Source: JACXVD01 sp047975785
GTDB taxonomy: Bacteria > Pseudomonadota > Alphaproteobacteria > Sphingomonadales > Sphingomonadaceae
NCBI GenBank assembly: GCA_047975785.1
Contig: JBKEEC010000056.1
Location: 1 to 15,842 of the forward strand
Direction of reading: 5' to 3'
DNA length: 15,842 nt
Under the pieces are notes generated by a model that saw only the letters and a list, made by a program, of their open reading frames with translations, was not told the DNA's origin and ran no database searches. Of the stretch, positions 1 to 8,388 are shown in pieces (positions within the stretch are counted from its first letter, which is position 1; every line of letters begins with the position of its first letter). A program made the translations under genes and the position numbers.

Positions 1-48
1 CCATAGCAGATTGCCAGCCATTAACCCAAAACAGGTTATTCCGCCGGC

Positions 49-618
49 ATGAAACAACTGTTGCAAAAGCAGGCACCATCCAAATTCAGGATATATCGGC
101 ATTTCGCAATGGCGACTGTCGCTATTACCCTGACCATGGCGCTTATGGTCGATGACTCAAAACCGGAGCCATCCCCGAAGGAAAATGCGCAAGGTAACAC
201 GCCGGATAAACTCCCCGCAGATAAGGCAGATAAGGCAGCCGCGACATCCGGAATTTCCAACGCCACGCTCAAAAACGGCACTGGCAAAACCGGTAATGGG
301 CAGCAACGCAGTGCACATAGCGGGAGCAATCTGACAATCGGGAATTTTGGCAATCCGACGACCCGGACTGGCGGAGACAACAGTTCCAGCGTGTTTGACC
401 CTTCAAAGCTGCAACCTATTCCGGGCAATGTTCCACCGCAATTTGTTCCAAAGGGCGTTGACCCCAATCTCGGATTTTCAATGGCTGATCTGGAGGCATT
501 ACCGGAGGCCGAACGCGAAATGGTTATCCGTTCCGCTATCATTTCGCGCTATGGAGAAGATCCGGCCCGGCGCAAGCGCGCGGCTGAAGCACTCAAGGCG
601 CAGGCACACTCACTCTGA
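49..618 (+). CDS. Hypothetical membrane-anchored protein (189 aa)
   Basis: I do not recognise a family. The protein has a short basic N-terminus, one hydrophobic segment at about residues 19-34 (signal anchor or uncleaved signal peptide), then a long polar low-complexity stretch rich in Lys, Ala, Thr, Gly and Asn (about 36-125). It ends in a charged, probably helical tail (about 143-189, with LPEAEREMVIRS). The predicted arrangement is a membrane anchor with a flexible periplasmic or cytoplasmic linker and a small C-terminal helix pair. A stop codon at 4-6 closes the frame upstream. No good ribosome binding site precedes either this ATG or the in-frame ATG at 109, so the start is uncertain. 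It converges on motB with about 95 bp between the two stops and is therefore not part of the flg operon. Its position beside the locus does not prove a flagellar role. Confidence 0.6.
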   Translation: MKQLLQKQAPSKFRIYRHFAMATVAITLTMALMVDDSKPEPSPKENAQGNTPDKLPADKADKAAATSGISNATLKNGTGKTGNGQQRSAHSGSNLTIGNFGNPTTRTGGDNSSSVFDPSKLQPIPGNVPPQFVPKGVDPNLGFSMADLEALPEAEREMVIRSAIISRYGEDPARRKRAAEALKAQAHSL

Positions 619-666
619 TATACACAGATTTGAAATTATTTCAGGGCCAGCCCCATCACACGATCA

Positions 667-711
667 CAACAAAGATAAAGAACGGGATGTGCTCAATCAT
701 ATGTCATCCCG
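667..711 (-). terminator. Putative rho-independent terminator of the flg-mot operon
   Basis: A 7-bp inverted repeat, CGGGATG (683-689) and CATCCCG (705-711), encloses a 15-nt loop. It begins 3 nt after the motB stop. Read on the minus strand, the hairpin is followed by the T-rich run TTCTTTATCTTTGTTG. This fits an end point for the long minus-strand transcript. The rather large loop and interrupted T tract make it a moderate call. Confidence 0.5.
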
Positions 712-713
712 CT

Positions 714-1559
714 CTAATCGCCGAGCAGAATAGATATTCTCCGGTTACGCGGGTCATGAGGGACATCAGGCAAGAGCAGCTCCCTGTCTGCCACTCCTTC
801 AATTTTCTGAAACCGATCCGGATTGATACCATCCCGGATCAGTTCCTGCCGGGTCGCTTCTGCACGGCCGGCAGATAGTGACCAGTTATTTGCAATGGTC
901 CTGTCTTTCCACGGCAAGGCATCAGTATGGCCGCGAATGGCAATTGTGCCACCTTCCCCCCTGATCGTGTCTGCAACCAGCTTCAGCAATTGCGACGCTT
1001 CACGGGTCAGCACAGTTGTTCCCAGTGAAAACATCGAAAAATCAGCATTATCGACCAGATCAATCCGCACGCCTTCTGCGCTGTCACGAATACGCACCTG
1101 CCTTGAAAAGCGAGCCAGGCTTGCATCCCTGTCGAGCTTTGCCTGCAATTTCTCGCGCAATCTTTCTGCCTTTTCCTGACGTCGCGCTCCCTCTTTAGGA
1201 CCACCCGTCGTATCACGGGGTATCGTAATGGTCCGTGTGCCAGTCTGTCCCTGCCTGTGAGGGTAATTATCAACATCCGTCAGCGAGGCACCGCCTGCAA
1301 GCCCGTTCGCCCCGGCGCTGCCTTCCTTCATCTTGACCAGAGTTGGCGTGAAGTAATCGGCGATCCCTTTCCGCTGCTTTTCCGTGGTGGCACCCAGCAG
1401 CCAGAGCAAAAGAAAAAACGCCATCATCGCGGTTACAAAATCTGCATAGGCCACTTTCCATGCACCGCCATGATGACCCGCTGCCACCAACGTTACCTTT
1501 TTGACAATGACAGGAGCCGGGGCAGGCGAGTCCTTGGTGCCGGATTTGCGACGCGTCAT
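714..1559 (-). CDS. motB: Flagellar motor stator protein MotB
   Basis: MotB is the peptidoglycan-anchored half of the flagellar stator. The 281-aa protein has the classic order. An N-terminal amphipathic region is followed by one membrane helix containing YADFVTAMMAFF, in which Asp40 is the proton-carrying residue equivalent to E. coli Asp32. A plug-like segment TEKQRKGIADYF comes next, then a charged linker, then an OmpA-like peptidoglycan-binding domain (about 164-281) with GHTD (210-213), NNWSLSAGRA (224-233) and PRNRRI (270-275). I chose the ATG at 1559 because it lies one base after the motA stop with a GGGGG-type purine run upstream. A longer frame begins inside motA and its extra N-terminus looks unlike MotB. 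It is the last gene of the flgB-motB operon and is followed by a terminator-like hairpin. Confidence 0.95.
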   Translation of the reverse strand: MTRRKSGTKDSPAPAPVIVKKVTLVAAGHHGGAWKVAYADFVTAMMAFFLLLWLLGATTEKQRKGIADYFTPTLVKMKEGSAGANGLAGGASLTDVDNYPHRQGQTGTRTITIPRDTTGGPKEGARRQEKAERLREKLQAKLDRDASLARFSRQVRIRDSAEGVRIDLVDNADFSMFSLGTTVLTREASQLLKLVADTIRGEGGTIAIRGHTDALPWKDRTIANNWSLSAGRAEATRQELIRDGINPDRFQKIEGVADRELLLPDVPHDPRNRRISILLGD

Positions 1560-1560
1560 C

Positions 1561-2424
1561 CTAGCGCCCCCGCAAACTGTCCAGCAGTTCGGACAGACCC
1601 GGACGCACATGATGGCCCAGCCCCGAACGTGCGCTTTCTACAACCAGAGGCTGCGGATAACCGCGCATACTGGCAATGATAACCTGTTTGACTGCATGAA
1701 AGATCTGCTCATCAGCTTCCAGAACCTGCTTCAATCTTCCTGCAAGCGGCGCAACCATTCCATAGGCCAGCAACACCCCCATAAAAGTCCCGACCAGTGC
1801 AGAGCCTATCATCCCGCCCAGCACTTCGGGAGGCTCATTGATAGACCCCATGGTTTTCACAACGCCAAGCACTGCCGCGACAATGCCCAGCGCAGGAAGC
1901 GCATCTGCCAGATTCTGAAGCGCATGTTGCGGCTCATGCAGTTCATGGAAATGGGTTTTGAGCGCATTATCCATGACATCTTCTACCGCATGAACTTCCA
2001 GCGAACCGGATGACACAACAATCAGGGTCAGGGTATCACAGATGAGGCTTACCAGAGGACCATTGGCAAGAATGGACGGGTATTCAGCAAAGACCGGAGA
2101 ATTTTCCGGCTCCTGCACATGGGATTCGAGCGCAACCGGCCCTTCAGCCCTGAGCATTTTCATCAGTCTGGATGTCAGGGCTATGACATCCATATGATCC
2201 TGTTTTGTATGTTTGGGACCCTTGAATATCTTGCCAAAACTGCTGCCAATGGCCTTGAGCTGATCGAGCGAGTTCCCTGTAATCAGAGCGCCAATTGCCG
2301 CGCCGCCGATAATCAGCATTTCATGCGGTATGGCGTGCATAACCGGACCCAGCGCCCCTCCGGTAAGCGCAAAACCGCCAAATACCATCACAAGCAATAC
2401 TACAATGCCGATTATGGCATACAT
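1561..2424 (-). CDS. motA: Flagellar motor stator protein MotA
   Basis: MotA is the proton-channel subunit that surrounds MotB and pushes on FliG. At 287 aa it has the usual length, with four membrane segments (about 1-20, 33-52, 173-192 and 205-226). The residues known to matter in E. coli are present at nearly the same spacing. Arg92 and Glu100, in the cytoplasmic loop LRAEGPVALES, match Arg90 and Glu98. Pro177 in DALPALGIVAA and Pro226 in MVAPLAG match Pro173 and Pro222. The ATG at 2424 follows a good AAGGAGA site. It lies 28 nt downstream of flgL and one base upstream of motB, so motA and motB form the tail of the flg operon. Nothing in the sequence suggests sodium rather than proton coupling, although that cannot be decided by eye. 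Confidence 0.96.
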   Translation of the reverse strand: MYAIIGIVVLLVMVFGGFALTGGALGPVMHAIPHEMLIIGGAAIGALITGNSLDQLKAIGSSFGKIFKGPKHTKQDHMDVIALTSRLMKMLRAEGPVALESHVQEPENSPVFAEYPSILANGPLVSLICDTLTLIVVSSGSLEVHAVEDVMDNALKTHFHELHEPQHALQNLADALPALGIVAAVLGVVKTMGSINEPPEVLGGMIGSALVGTFMGVLLAYGMVAPLAGRLKQVLEADEQIFHAVKQVIIASMRGYPQPLVVESARSGLGHHVRPGLSELLDSLRGR

Positions 2425-2452
2425 CGGATTATCTCCTTGGGGTCAGCCGGCA

Positions 2453-3367
2453 TCATCGCAGCATCGCAAACAGATTCATGCCTGCCAGGCGCGAAAAACT
2501 GGCCTGACTTGCTTCCAGAACGGTCATGGTATGCTGCAAGCGTGTGATGGTTTCTGCTATATCTGCATCGCCAATGTCAGACATGCGGGTTGCATGAATT
2601 ACGGCCTGATCATCACGCCGACGATCCATCATTTCCAGCCGGTCAAGTCGCTCCCCCAGACGGGTGCGCGCCAGCGTAATCCGTGACAGGCCGGTATCAA
2701 GTAAAGCCAGTGCAGATTGGCCAGATGCCACCGGATCAGCCGTAGCATCCTCCAATGAGGCAGAAAGCTCCCCCAGCACGGCAAACATATCTGTTGTTGC
2801 GCCATCATGGGGGAAGGAAAATATCTGCGGGCCAGCCAGCCCCGACGAAACCTCCCAGGAGCCATCCAGAGTAACAGGCGCCTGATCCGCTGCACCTGAA
2901 TACTGGATCGCACCGCTGGCATCACCATGATAGGCCGGTCCTGTTGCGGTGCCGGAAAACAGGCCCTGCCCGGCAGTGTTCCGGCTATTGGCCAGAGCAA
3001 ACAGGCTGTTCCGCAATTCAGATATTTCGGTGGCAATGGCCTGACGGCCATCCGCATTGAGGGTGCCATTAGCGGCCTGCTGCGCCAGATCGCGCCCGCG
3101 CTGGACAAGCAGAACAGCACTGGCAAGAGCAGTATCCGCCAGAGCAAGATCGCCCTTTACCCGATCCGAAATGCGCTGATCAGCCGCAGAAAGACTTTGC
3201 TGACGCGAAAGCTGGCGAAGCTGTGCGGCTGCTACAGGATCATCAGACGATCGCCCCAGCCTTTTTCCGGTTGCGATCTGACCCTGAAAATCCTGCGCCA
3301 TATTGCGCAGGCGCGCCATGTCATGACTGGCACGATCGTAAAACATCCTGGTGGATATTGCAGTCAT
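2453..3367 (-). CDS. flgL: Flagellar hook-filament junction protein FlgL (HAP3)
   Basis: FlgL is the second junction protein, joining the FlgK ring to the flagellin filament. It is 304 aa, close to the usual length. The N-terminal D0 region (TRMFYDRASHDMARLRNMAQ) and the GKRLGRSSDDPVAAAQL motif are typical of FlgL and flagellin. The C-terminus is a heptad-rich helix ending in SFSRLAGMNLFAMLR. A GTG at 3376 overlaps the flgK stop, but the ATG at 3367 is preferred: AGGTGA, which contains the flgK TGA, sits 5 nt upstream of it as a ribosome site. It is translationally coupled to flgK and is probably exported with FlgN's help. Confidence 0.94.
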   Translation of the reverse strand: MTAISTRMFYDRASHDMARLRNMAQDFQGQIATGKRLGRSSDDPVAAAQLRQLSRQQSLSAADQRISDRVKGDLALADTALASAVLLVQRGRDLAQQAANGTLNADGRQAIATEISELRNSLFALANSRNTAGQGLFSGTATGPAYHGDASGAIQYSGAADQAPVTLDGSWEVSSGLAGPQIFSFPHDGATTDMFAVLGELSASLEDATADPVASGQSALALLDTGLSRITLARTRLGERLDRLEMMDRRRDDQAVIHATRMSDIGDADIAETITRLQHTMTVLEASQASFSRLAGMNLFAMLR

Positions 3368-3372
3368 CGCGC

Positions 3373-4710
3373 TCACCTGATCCCCAGCATGGTATCAAAC
3401 ATATCCGATGCGGCCTGCATCACCTTGCCGGATGCCTGAAACGCCTGCTGGAAACGCAAAAGGCTGGTCGCTTCCTGATCAAGATCAACCCCTGCCCCAC
3501 GCTCAAATCGCGCTTTGCTCGCATCTGCGAAACCTGCCAGAGTATCCGCCTCCAGTTTGCGAGCCTCGACACGCGATGATGCGCCCAAAATCAGGTGGCT
3601 GGTTTGTCCGGCGATATCGCTATTTTCCAATGTGGCTCGCATGGCACCAATATTGGTTCCGTCGCGGCTCCCTGCTGCAGCACCGGCTGCTGCGTGGGCA
3701 ATCTGCGTATGGTCTTGTGTCAACAGGGCCATCCCTGCTGCGCCAGTGCCAGAAAATAACAGTGCCCCCGATCCCCCGTCAGGTCGTATGCCCTGTCCCT
3801 GAACATTGTTGATCAGTGTCATGATTGTGGATGCAAGCTGATCCAGTGCATCTTGCGTATTATGGCTGTCTTGCAGTGCCTGACTATATCCGGCCAGACG
3901 TCCGGAAGTTACCGTGACCGGATTTGCCCCCACAGCAAGATCAATGGTCCCGTCAGGCGCATGGGATAAGGACAGGGCATAGGCCCCCTGGCCATCCACG
4001 AGAGCCTGCGGAGCAGGCCCACCGGCAGAAATTGTCGCAACCCCTCTGCTATCAATCACTACCGAAATATCGATCTGTTCTGACAGGGCGCCAAGCATAA
4101 GGTCGCGCTGGTCTGACAAAGCGGCATATTCGGCTGTTCCCCGCGTAGCAAGGGCAATATGCGTGTTGATCCGCACAATTTCCCGTGTCGCCTGATTGAC
4201 TGCAGCAACCCCCGCTTCAGCCATAAAACGCAGATCAGCGGATGTGGCCTCGATTTCTTTTGATGCCAGATTGAAACTGCTCGTCATTTGACCGGCTTTT
4301 GCCATGACCATCTCGCGGGCCGAACTGTCCAGCGGGGTGGCCTCAAGCTGCTTTAGCGCAGTTTCAAACGCAGTAAGTGATTCATAAATGCCTGAATGAT
4401 CCAGCGCGATTTCGATCCTTTCCATGCCGGACAGTTCCGCACTGGCGCGTGCAGAATTGCTGCTGGTGCGACGCATATCGGCGGAAAGATATTCTGTGGC
4501 ATTGCGCTGGATACCACTGACACGAACACCGCCCAGGCGTGTTCCTGCCACCTGTCCCGGCCCGCGTGAACCGGCCAGTTCAACCTGATCCACGCTGCGC
4601 CGGACATAGCCCGCTGTTGCCGCATTGGCGATATTCTGACCGGTAACATCCAGACCAGCACGCGCTGCACGCGCACCACTTGCACCGATATTAAACAGGT
4701 CAAATGCCAT
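3373..4710 (-). CDS. flgK: Flagellar hook-associated protein FlgK (HAP1)
   Basis: FlgK forms the first junction ring on the finished hook. The 445-aa protein has the hallmark N-terminus FDLFNIGASGARAARAGLDV followed by GQNIANAATAGYVRRSV. The conserved C-terminal helix is LLRFQQAFQASGKVMQAASDMFDTML. These terminal pieces pair to make the D0/D1 coiled coil, and the middle holds the variable exposed domains. I chose the ATG at 4710 because GAGG lies 6 nt upstream, whereas the ATG at 4722 has no such site and adds the atypical residues MRRK. It overlaps the end of flgJ by 11 nt and its TGA forms part of the flgL ribosome site. FlgN, encoded at 12749, is the expected chaperone. Confidence 0.95.
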   Translation of the reverse strand: MAFDLFNIGASGARAARAGLDVTGQNIANAATAGYVRRSVDQVELAGSRGPGQVAGTRLGGVRVSGIQRNATEYLSADMRRTSSNSARASAELSGMERIEIALDHSGIYESLTAFETALKQLEATPLDSSAREMVMAKAGQMTSSFNLASKEIEATSADLRFMAEAGVAAVNQATREIVRINTHIALATRGTAEYAALSDQRDLMLGALSEQIDISVVIDSRGVATISAGGPAPQALVDGQGAYALSLSHAPDGTIDLAVGANPVTVTSGRLAGYSQALQDSHNTQDALDQLASTIMTLINNVQGQGIRPDGGSGALLFSGTGAAGMALLTQDHTQIAHAAAGAAAGSRDGTNIGAMRATLENSDIAGQTSHLILGASSRVEARKLEADTLAGFADASKARFERGAGVDLDQEATSLLRFQQAFQASGKVMQAASDMFDTMLGIR

Positions 4711-5011
4711 TTTGCGCCTCATTGTTCAGCGCTGGCCTCAATCGGGATTCCAGCAAGGAAGCGATACCCGGCGCGCCGCTTGTTGATGCCAGCCCGGCAA
4801 ACTGGTCATCACGCATCTGGGTAAAAGTCTCGATTGCCTCCCCGCCCAACAGTTTTTCACCTCCAAAATCGACACTGCGCGCAGATTTAAGCATCTGACG
4901 CAAAAAAATAGCCTCAAATTCCTGGGCCGCCTGCTTCAGTCGGTGACTCCCGGAAGATGCGTTTTCCGCACTCTGTTTAATCGGAAGGGAAGAGCGTATC
5001 GAAATCATCAT
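4700..5011 (-). CDS. flgJ: Rod cap/rod-binding protein FlgJ, N-terminal domain only
   Basis: This 103-aa protein is the rod-binding half of FlgJ, which caps the growing rod in the periplasm. The signature AAQEFEAIFLRQMLKSAR lies at about 28-45, followed by GGEAIETFTQMRDDQFAG. Enterobacterial FlgJ is about 300 aa and carries a muramidase domain at the C-terminus. That domain is absent here, as in many alphaproteobacteria, and a separate lytic transglycosylase at 13244-14197 probably supplies it. The first ATG (5011) overlaps the flgI stop as ATGA. A second ATG at 5008 has better spacing (4 nt) from AGGTGA, so the true start could be one codon later. Confidence 0.88.
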   Translation of the reverse strand: MMISIRSSLPIKQSAENASSGSHRLKQAAQEFEAIFLRQMLKSARSVDFGGEKLLGGEAIETFTQMRDDQFAGLASTSGAPGIASLLESRLRPALNNEAQNGI

Positions 5012-6120
5012 ATCACCTGCATTTCCGCCTGAAGCGATCCGGCCTGTTTGAGTGCTTCCAGAATGGCTACCAGATCGGGCGGGCTGGCGCCCAGAAGGTT
5101 CAGCGCATCGACCAGTTCTGCCAGCGACGCGCCGGGCTCAAACAGGCTGACATGATTGCCGGTTCCACCATCAGCCAACGGCTCAACCGCAAGTGTGCTA
5201 TCCTGCTGGACCGCGCTCACACCATTGCTGAAAGGAGCAGGCTGCACAATGACGGGGCTTTCTTCGATCCTGACCATCAGGCTGCCATGACTGATCGCGG
5301 CAGGTTTAAGCCTGACCGCACTGGAAATAACCACAGTGCCGGTGCGTGAGTTGACAACGACACGGGCGCGGGCCTCTGCCGGATTTATCTCAAGCATTTC
5401 AATGGCTGCCATCAGGCTGGCGCGCCGGTCTGCCCCATCAGGCATTACGAGTGCCAGCGTTACACCATCTTCAACCTGCGCCATGCCCGGATAGCGCGCA
5501 TTGATCGCATCACGAATCCGCGATGCAGTCAGGAAATCGGCACGGGCAAGATTATATCGCAGCACAGGGGCATTTTCGAATCCTGTCATCACCATGCGCT
5601 CGACACTGGCGCCATCGGCGATCCGGCCAACCGTGGGCACATTGACTGTCAGCCTTGAGCCATCCTTGCCCGACACACCCAGACCGCCCACAGCCAGATT
5701 ACCCTGTGCCATGGCATAGATTTGTCCATCCGCTCCATAAAGCGGAGTAAGGATCAGAGCCCCGCCACGCAGGCTTTTGGCCTTGCCCATGGTGGAAACC
5801 GTGATGTCAATTCTCTGTCCCGGCTTGGCAAAGGCGGGCAGGTCGGCAGTGATCATGACCGCGGCTGCATTCTTGAGTGCCGGATTGACCCCATCGGGCA
5901 TTTGCAGTCCGAACCTGCCAGAAACACCCTTCATCGCCTGGGTCAGATAGGCAAAATTATCATCTCCCGTTCCATCCAGCCCAACGACAACACCATAACC
6001 CGTCAACTGGTTCGAGCGCACAGACTGGAACGCCCCAATATCACGAACACGCTCCGCTGCTGCCGGAGCAGCACTGGCCGCGGCACAAGCCATACATAGC
6101 ATCATGAGAAAGCGGATCAT
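5008..6120 (-). CDS. flgI: Flagellar P-ring protein FlgI
   Basis: FlgI assembles the P ring around the rod in the peptidoglycan layer. It is 370 aa, the usual size. A Sec signal peptide (MIRFLMMLCMACAAASAAPAA) precedes the mature start at about ERVRDI. Family motifs include SVRSNQLTGYGVVVGLDGTG, KNAAAVMITADLPAFAKPGQ and LRGGALILTPLYGADG. The C-terminal LAELVDALNLLGASPPDLVAIL is also typical. I chose the ATG at 6120 because it puts the signal peptide at the very N-terminus. A longer frame from 6168 lies mostly within flgH. It starts 8 nt after the flgH stop. FlgA (11705) is its folding and assembly chaperone. Confidence 0.95.
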   Translation of the reverse strand: MIRFLMMLCMACAAASAAPAAAERVRDIGAFQSVRSNQLTGYGVVVGLDGTGDDNFAYLTQAMKGVSGRFGLQMPDGVNPALKNAAAVMITADLPAFAKPGQRIDITVSTMGKAKSLRGGALILTPLYGADGQIYAMAQGNLAVGGLGVSGKDGSRLTVNVPTVGRIADGASVERMVMTGFENAPVLRYNLARADFLTASRIRDAINARYPGMAQVEDGVTLALVMPDGADRRASLMAAIEMLEINPAEARARVVVNSRTGTVVISSAVRLKPAAISHGSLMVRIEESPVIVQPAPFSNGVSAVQQDSTLAVEPLADGGTGNHVSLFEPGASLAELVDALNLLGASPPDLVAILEALKQAGSLQAEMQVI

Positions 6121-6128
6121 GGCCAGTC

Positions 6129-6818
6129 TCAAAAGGGGCTTACAAAATTGAAGAATTTGCCGAGCCACCCTTCACGGCTGGCACGCTGGACAGAGCCTTT
6201 GCCACCATAGCCGATCTGCGCATCCGCAATCCGGGTCGAGGCAATGCGGTTATCTGGCGAAATATCGACCAGCCGGACTATTCCGCTCACCTGCACCCAT
6301 TCTTCCCCCTGACTCAGTTTCATCAGCTTTTCTCCTCGAATACGTGCGGTGCCGTTGGAGTGTACTTCGGCAAGTGTAACGGTAATCTCGCCATCCAATG
6401 CGCTTCTCTGGCTCGCACTCCCCTTCCCGTTGAACGACGAGGAACTGCCAGAATTAAGAGCGCCCGGATTAAAAGCAAAAGGCCCGACACTGGGCGGCGT
6501 AATGCCAAAACTGCCTGTGCGGCTGGTTTTCGAGCTGGCCGATTTGCTGCTTGAGATGTTTTCGGTCAGCACAACAGTCAGCACATCCCCCACTTGCCGC
6601 GCGCGTTGCCCGTAATACAGCGGCGCATAGCCTGCTCCGGTCTGAAATATTGAGCCATTTGCCAAAGGCGTTTCTGATGGAACCGGGGCAACAGGCAAGG
6701 CGGCTGCAAAGCCCGCCGCGCGGTCATCACCTGCACAGGCAGCCAGCAGAATGGGGGCGGCAAGCATCATCAGCTTTGCAGATGAAATACGCATGGATCG
6801 TGTTACGGATATAATCAT
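6129..6818 (-). CDS. flgH: Flagellar L-ring lipoprotein FlgH
   Basis: FlgH forms the outer-membrane L ring. The 229-aa protein starts with a lipoprotein signal peptide ending in the lipobox LLAAC, so Cys28 would be lipidated. The conserved core is PLYYGQRARQVGDVLTVVLT, then a Ser/Thr-rich stretch (NISSSKSASSKTSRTGSFG), then RIRGEKLMKLSQGEEWVQVSG and RLVDISPDNRIASTRIADAQ, all typical. The start is uncertain. A GTG at 6830 overlaps the flgG stop. The ATG at 6818 is preferred because GTGAG lies at reasonable spacing, and an ATG at 6794 would also leave a complete signal peptide. It is translationally coupled to flgG and closely followed by flgI. Confidence 0.94.
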   Translation of the reverse strand: MIISVTRSMRISSAKLMMLAAPILLAACAGDDRAAGFAAALPVAPVPSETPLANGSIFQTGAGYAPLYYGQRARQVGDVLTVVLTENISSSKSASSKTSRTGSFGITPPSVGPFAFNPGALNSGSSSSFNGKGSASQRSALDGEITVTLAEVHSNGTARIRGEKLMKLSQGEEWVQVSGIVRLVDISPDNRIASTRIADAQIGYGGKGSVQRASREGWLGKFFNFVSPF

Positions 6819-6826
6819 GATGAATC

Positions 6827-7615
6827 TCACAGGGTCTGGCTGGCATTGCGGAGCATGTCATCAACTGCAGAGATCATCTTGGAATTGATCTCATAGGCTC
6901 GCTGGGCCTCGATCATATCGACCAGTTCCTCCACCACATTCACATTGGATGCCTCAAGCATTCCCTGACGGATATTCCCGCGCCCTGCCTCTCCACCAGC
7001 CCCAGGCTGGGCCGCGCCGCTGGCAGATGTTTCAACCAGAAAATTATCACCAATGGCGTGAAGCCCGGCAGGGTTGGCAAAGCTGGCAATCTGGATCTGG
7101 CCCAGCTCCACCGCATCCGGCTGGCCATCAATTGTAGCCGAAACGATTCCGTCTGGTGAGATAGACACCGCTGAGGCATCTTCAGGAATGGTAATCCCCG
7201 GCTGAACAGAATAGCCCTGTGAAGTCACAATCTGACGCTCGGCAGACAGGGAAAAATTCCCCGCACGTGTAAAGCCCGTCTGACCGCCCGGCAAATCAAC
7301 CGGGAAAAAACCGGCTCCATCCAGCGCCAGATCAAAGGACTGGTTGGTGGTATTGATTGCCCCCTGGGTAATAATCTGGCTGGTGGACTGGACCTGAACC
7401 CCTGTGCCCAGATTAAGCCCCGTCGCATAGGCCGTTTCCGTGCTGGATCTTTGTCCTGCAACACGCGCATCCTGATAGGCCAGAGTAGCAAAATTGGCCC
7501 GGTCACGCTTGAATCCTGTTGTCGAGACATTGGCCAGATTATTGGCAATGACCCGCATCCGCATATCCTGTGCTTCAAGCCCCGTCCGGGCGACCTGCAA
7601 GGCTGATGTTGACAT
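6827..7615 (-). CDS. flgG: Flagellar distal rod protein FlgG
   Basis: FlgG makes the distal rod, the drive shaft that passes through the P and L rings. It is 262 aa, the normal length. The N-terminal signature is RTGLEAQDMRMRVIANNLAN followed by VSTTGFKRDRANF. The middle has LALDGAGFFPVDLPGGQTGF, and the C-terminus has VNVVEELVDMIEAQRAYEIN with a heptad-rich tail. It has the best ribosome site of the operon, AGGAGG with 5 nt spacing, consistent with FlgG being needed in more copies than the proximal rod proteins. It follows flgF after 27 nt and overlaps the flgH start region. Confidence 0.96.
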   Translation of the reverse strand: MSTSALQVARTGLEAQDMRMRVIANNLANVSTTGFKRDRANFATLAYQDARVAGQRSSTETAYATGLNLGTGVQVQSTSQIITQGAINTTNQSFDLALDGAGFFPVDLPGGQTGFTRAGNFSLSAERQIVTSQGYSVQPGITIPEDASAVSISPDGIVSATIDGQPDAVELGQIQIASFANPAGLHAIGDNFLVETSASGAAQPGAGGEAGRGNIRQGMLEASNVNVVEELVDMIEAQRAYEINSKMISAVDDMLRNASQTL

Positions 7616-7642
7616 AAAATCCTCCTGTTACCTTTTCTGTGT

Positions 7643-8383
7643 TCAGCCCAGCCGCATCAGTTCCGCGCCGCTTTCGTCCATCTGGCGAGCGGTAACCAGC
7701 AGCTTGCTGCGCATTTCATAGAGACGCTGGGCATCTATCATTTCGACCAGAACCTGCGTTGGCCTGACATTGGACTGCTCAAGATAACCGCTGGCGATGC
7801 GCGCTTCTTCATCTGCAGGCAGAATCCCTCCCCCTTCAGCCCGAAATAGATTGTCCAGCCCTTTGGCTATCGGAATTCCTTGCCAGCCTGCCAGCCTGAT
7901 CCGGCCAATGGCCTGTTCCGGACTGGCGGGCTGCTGCGGGTCGCGTGCATTGATGGTTCCATCCGGTGCGAGCGACAGTTCCTGCCCCAGAGGGACAGTA
8001 ATCGGCCCGGACTGACCCAGAACCGGGTGCCCTTCCCCATTGACCAGAAGGCCGGACGGGGAAACGGACAAATCTCCGCGTCGTGTATAGGCTTCGTCAC
8101 CATCCGGGGCCTGCACCGCCATCAGAGCTGTGCCGATAATGGCAATGTCCAGCTTCTGACCGGTTTGCACAAGCTCTCCCGTCTCCATCCTCGCCCCGGT
8201 TACAAAGCCGGTTTGCAAGGCGCGGACCTCCACCTGTTCTCCCCTGAGCGTGACCGGACTGCGCTGAAGCAATTCTTCACGAAATCCGGGCGTATCTGCA
8301 TTGGCCATATTATTGGCCAGCATCTGCGTCTGCGCCATGGAGGCCTGCATACCCGACAGAGCTGTATAAATAAGCCGGTCCAT
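7643..8383 (-). CDS. flgF: Flagellar proximal rod protein FlgF
   Basis: FlgF is a proximal rod subunit. The 246-aa protein opens with MDRLIYTALSGMQASMAQTQ and MLANNMANADTPGFREEL. It closes with VRPTQVLVEMIDAQRLYEMR, the rod-family D0 helices. MDRLIY at the very start is characteristic of FlgF rather than FlgG. The ATG lies 5 nt after the flgE stop without a clear ribosome site, so translation is probably coupled to flgE. The length is normal for the family. Confidence 0.94.
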   Translation of the reverse strand: MDRLIYTALSGMQASMAQTQMLANNMANADTPGFREELLQRSPVTLRGEQVEVRALQTGFVTGARMETGELVQTGQKLDIAIIGTALMAVQAPDGDEAYTRRGDLSVSPSGLLVNGEGHPVLGQSGPITVPLGQELSLAPDGTINARDPQQPASPEQAIGRIRLAGWQGIPIAKGLDNLFRAEGGGILPADEEARIASGYLEQSNVRPTQVLVEMIDAQRLYEMRSKLLVTARQMDESGAELMRLG

Positions 8384-8388
8384 CGCGA

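Noticed and set aside
1..20. A sigma-54-like TGGCAA on the minus strand at the window edge
   Set aside because: There is no TTGC at the required spacing.
36..542. A 168-codon open frame on the minus strand opposite the first gene
   Set aside because: It is antisense to the 49-618 frame and its translation is Ser/Pro/Leu/Cys-rich without domain character. The plus-strand frame has a sensible membrane anchor and charged tail.
1560..1610. A MotB start upstream at 1610
   Set aside because: The 17 added residues lie inside motA in another frame, are Cys-rich and unlike MotB. The ATG at 1559 directly follows the motA stop.
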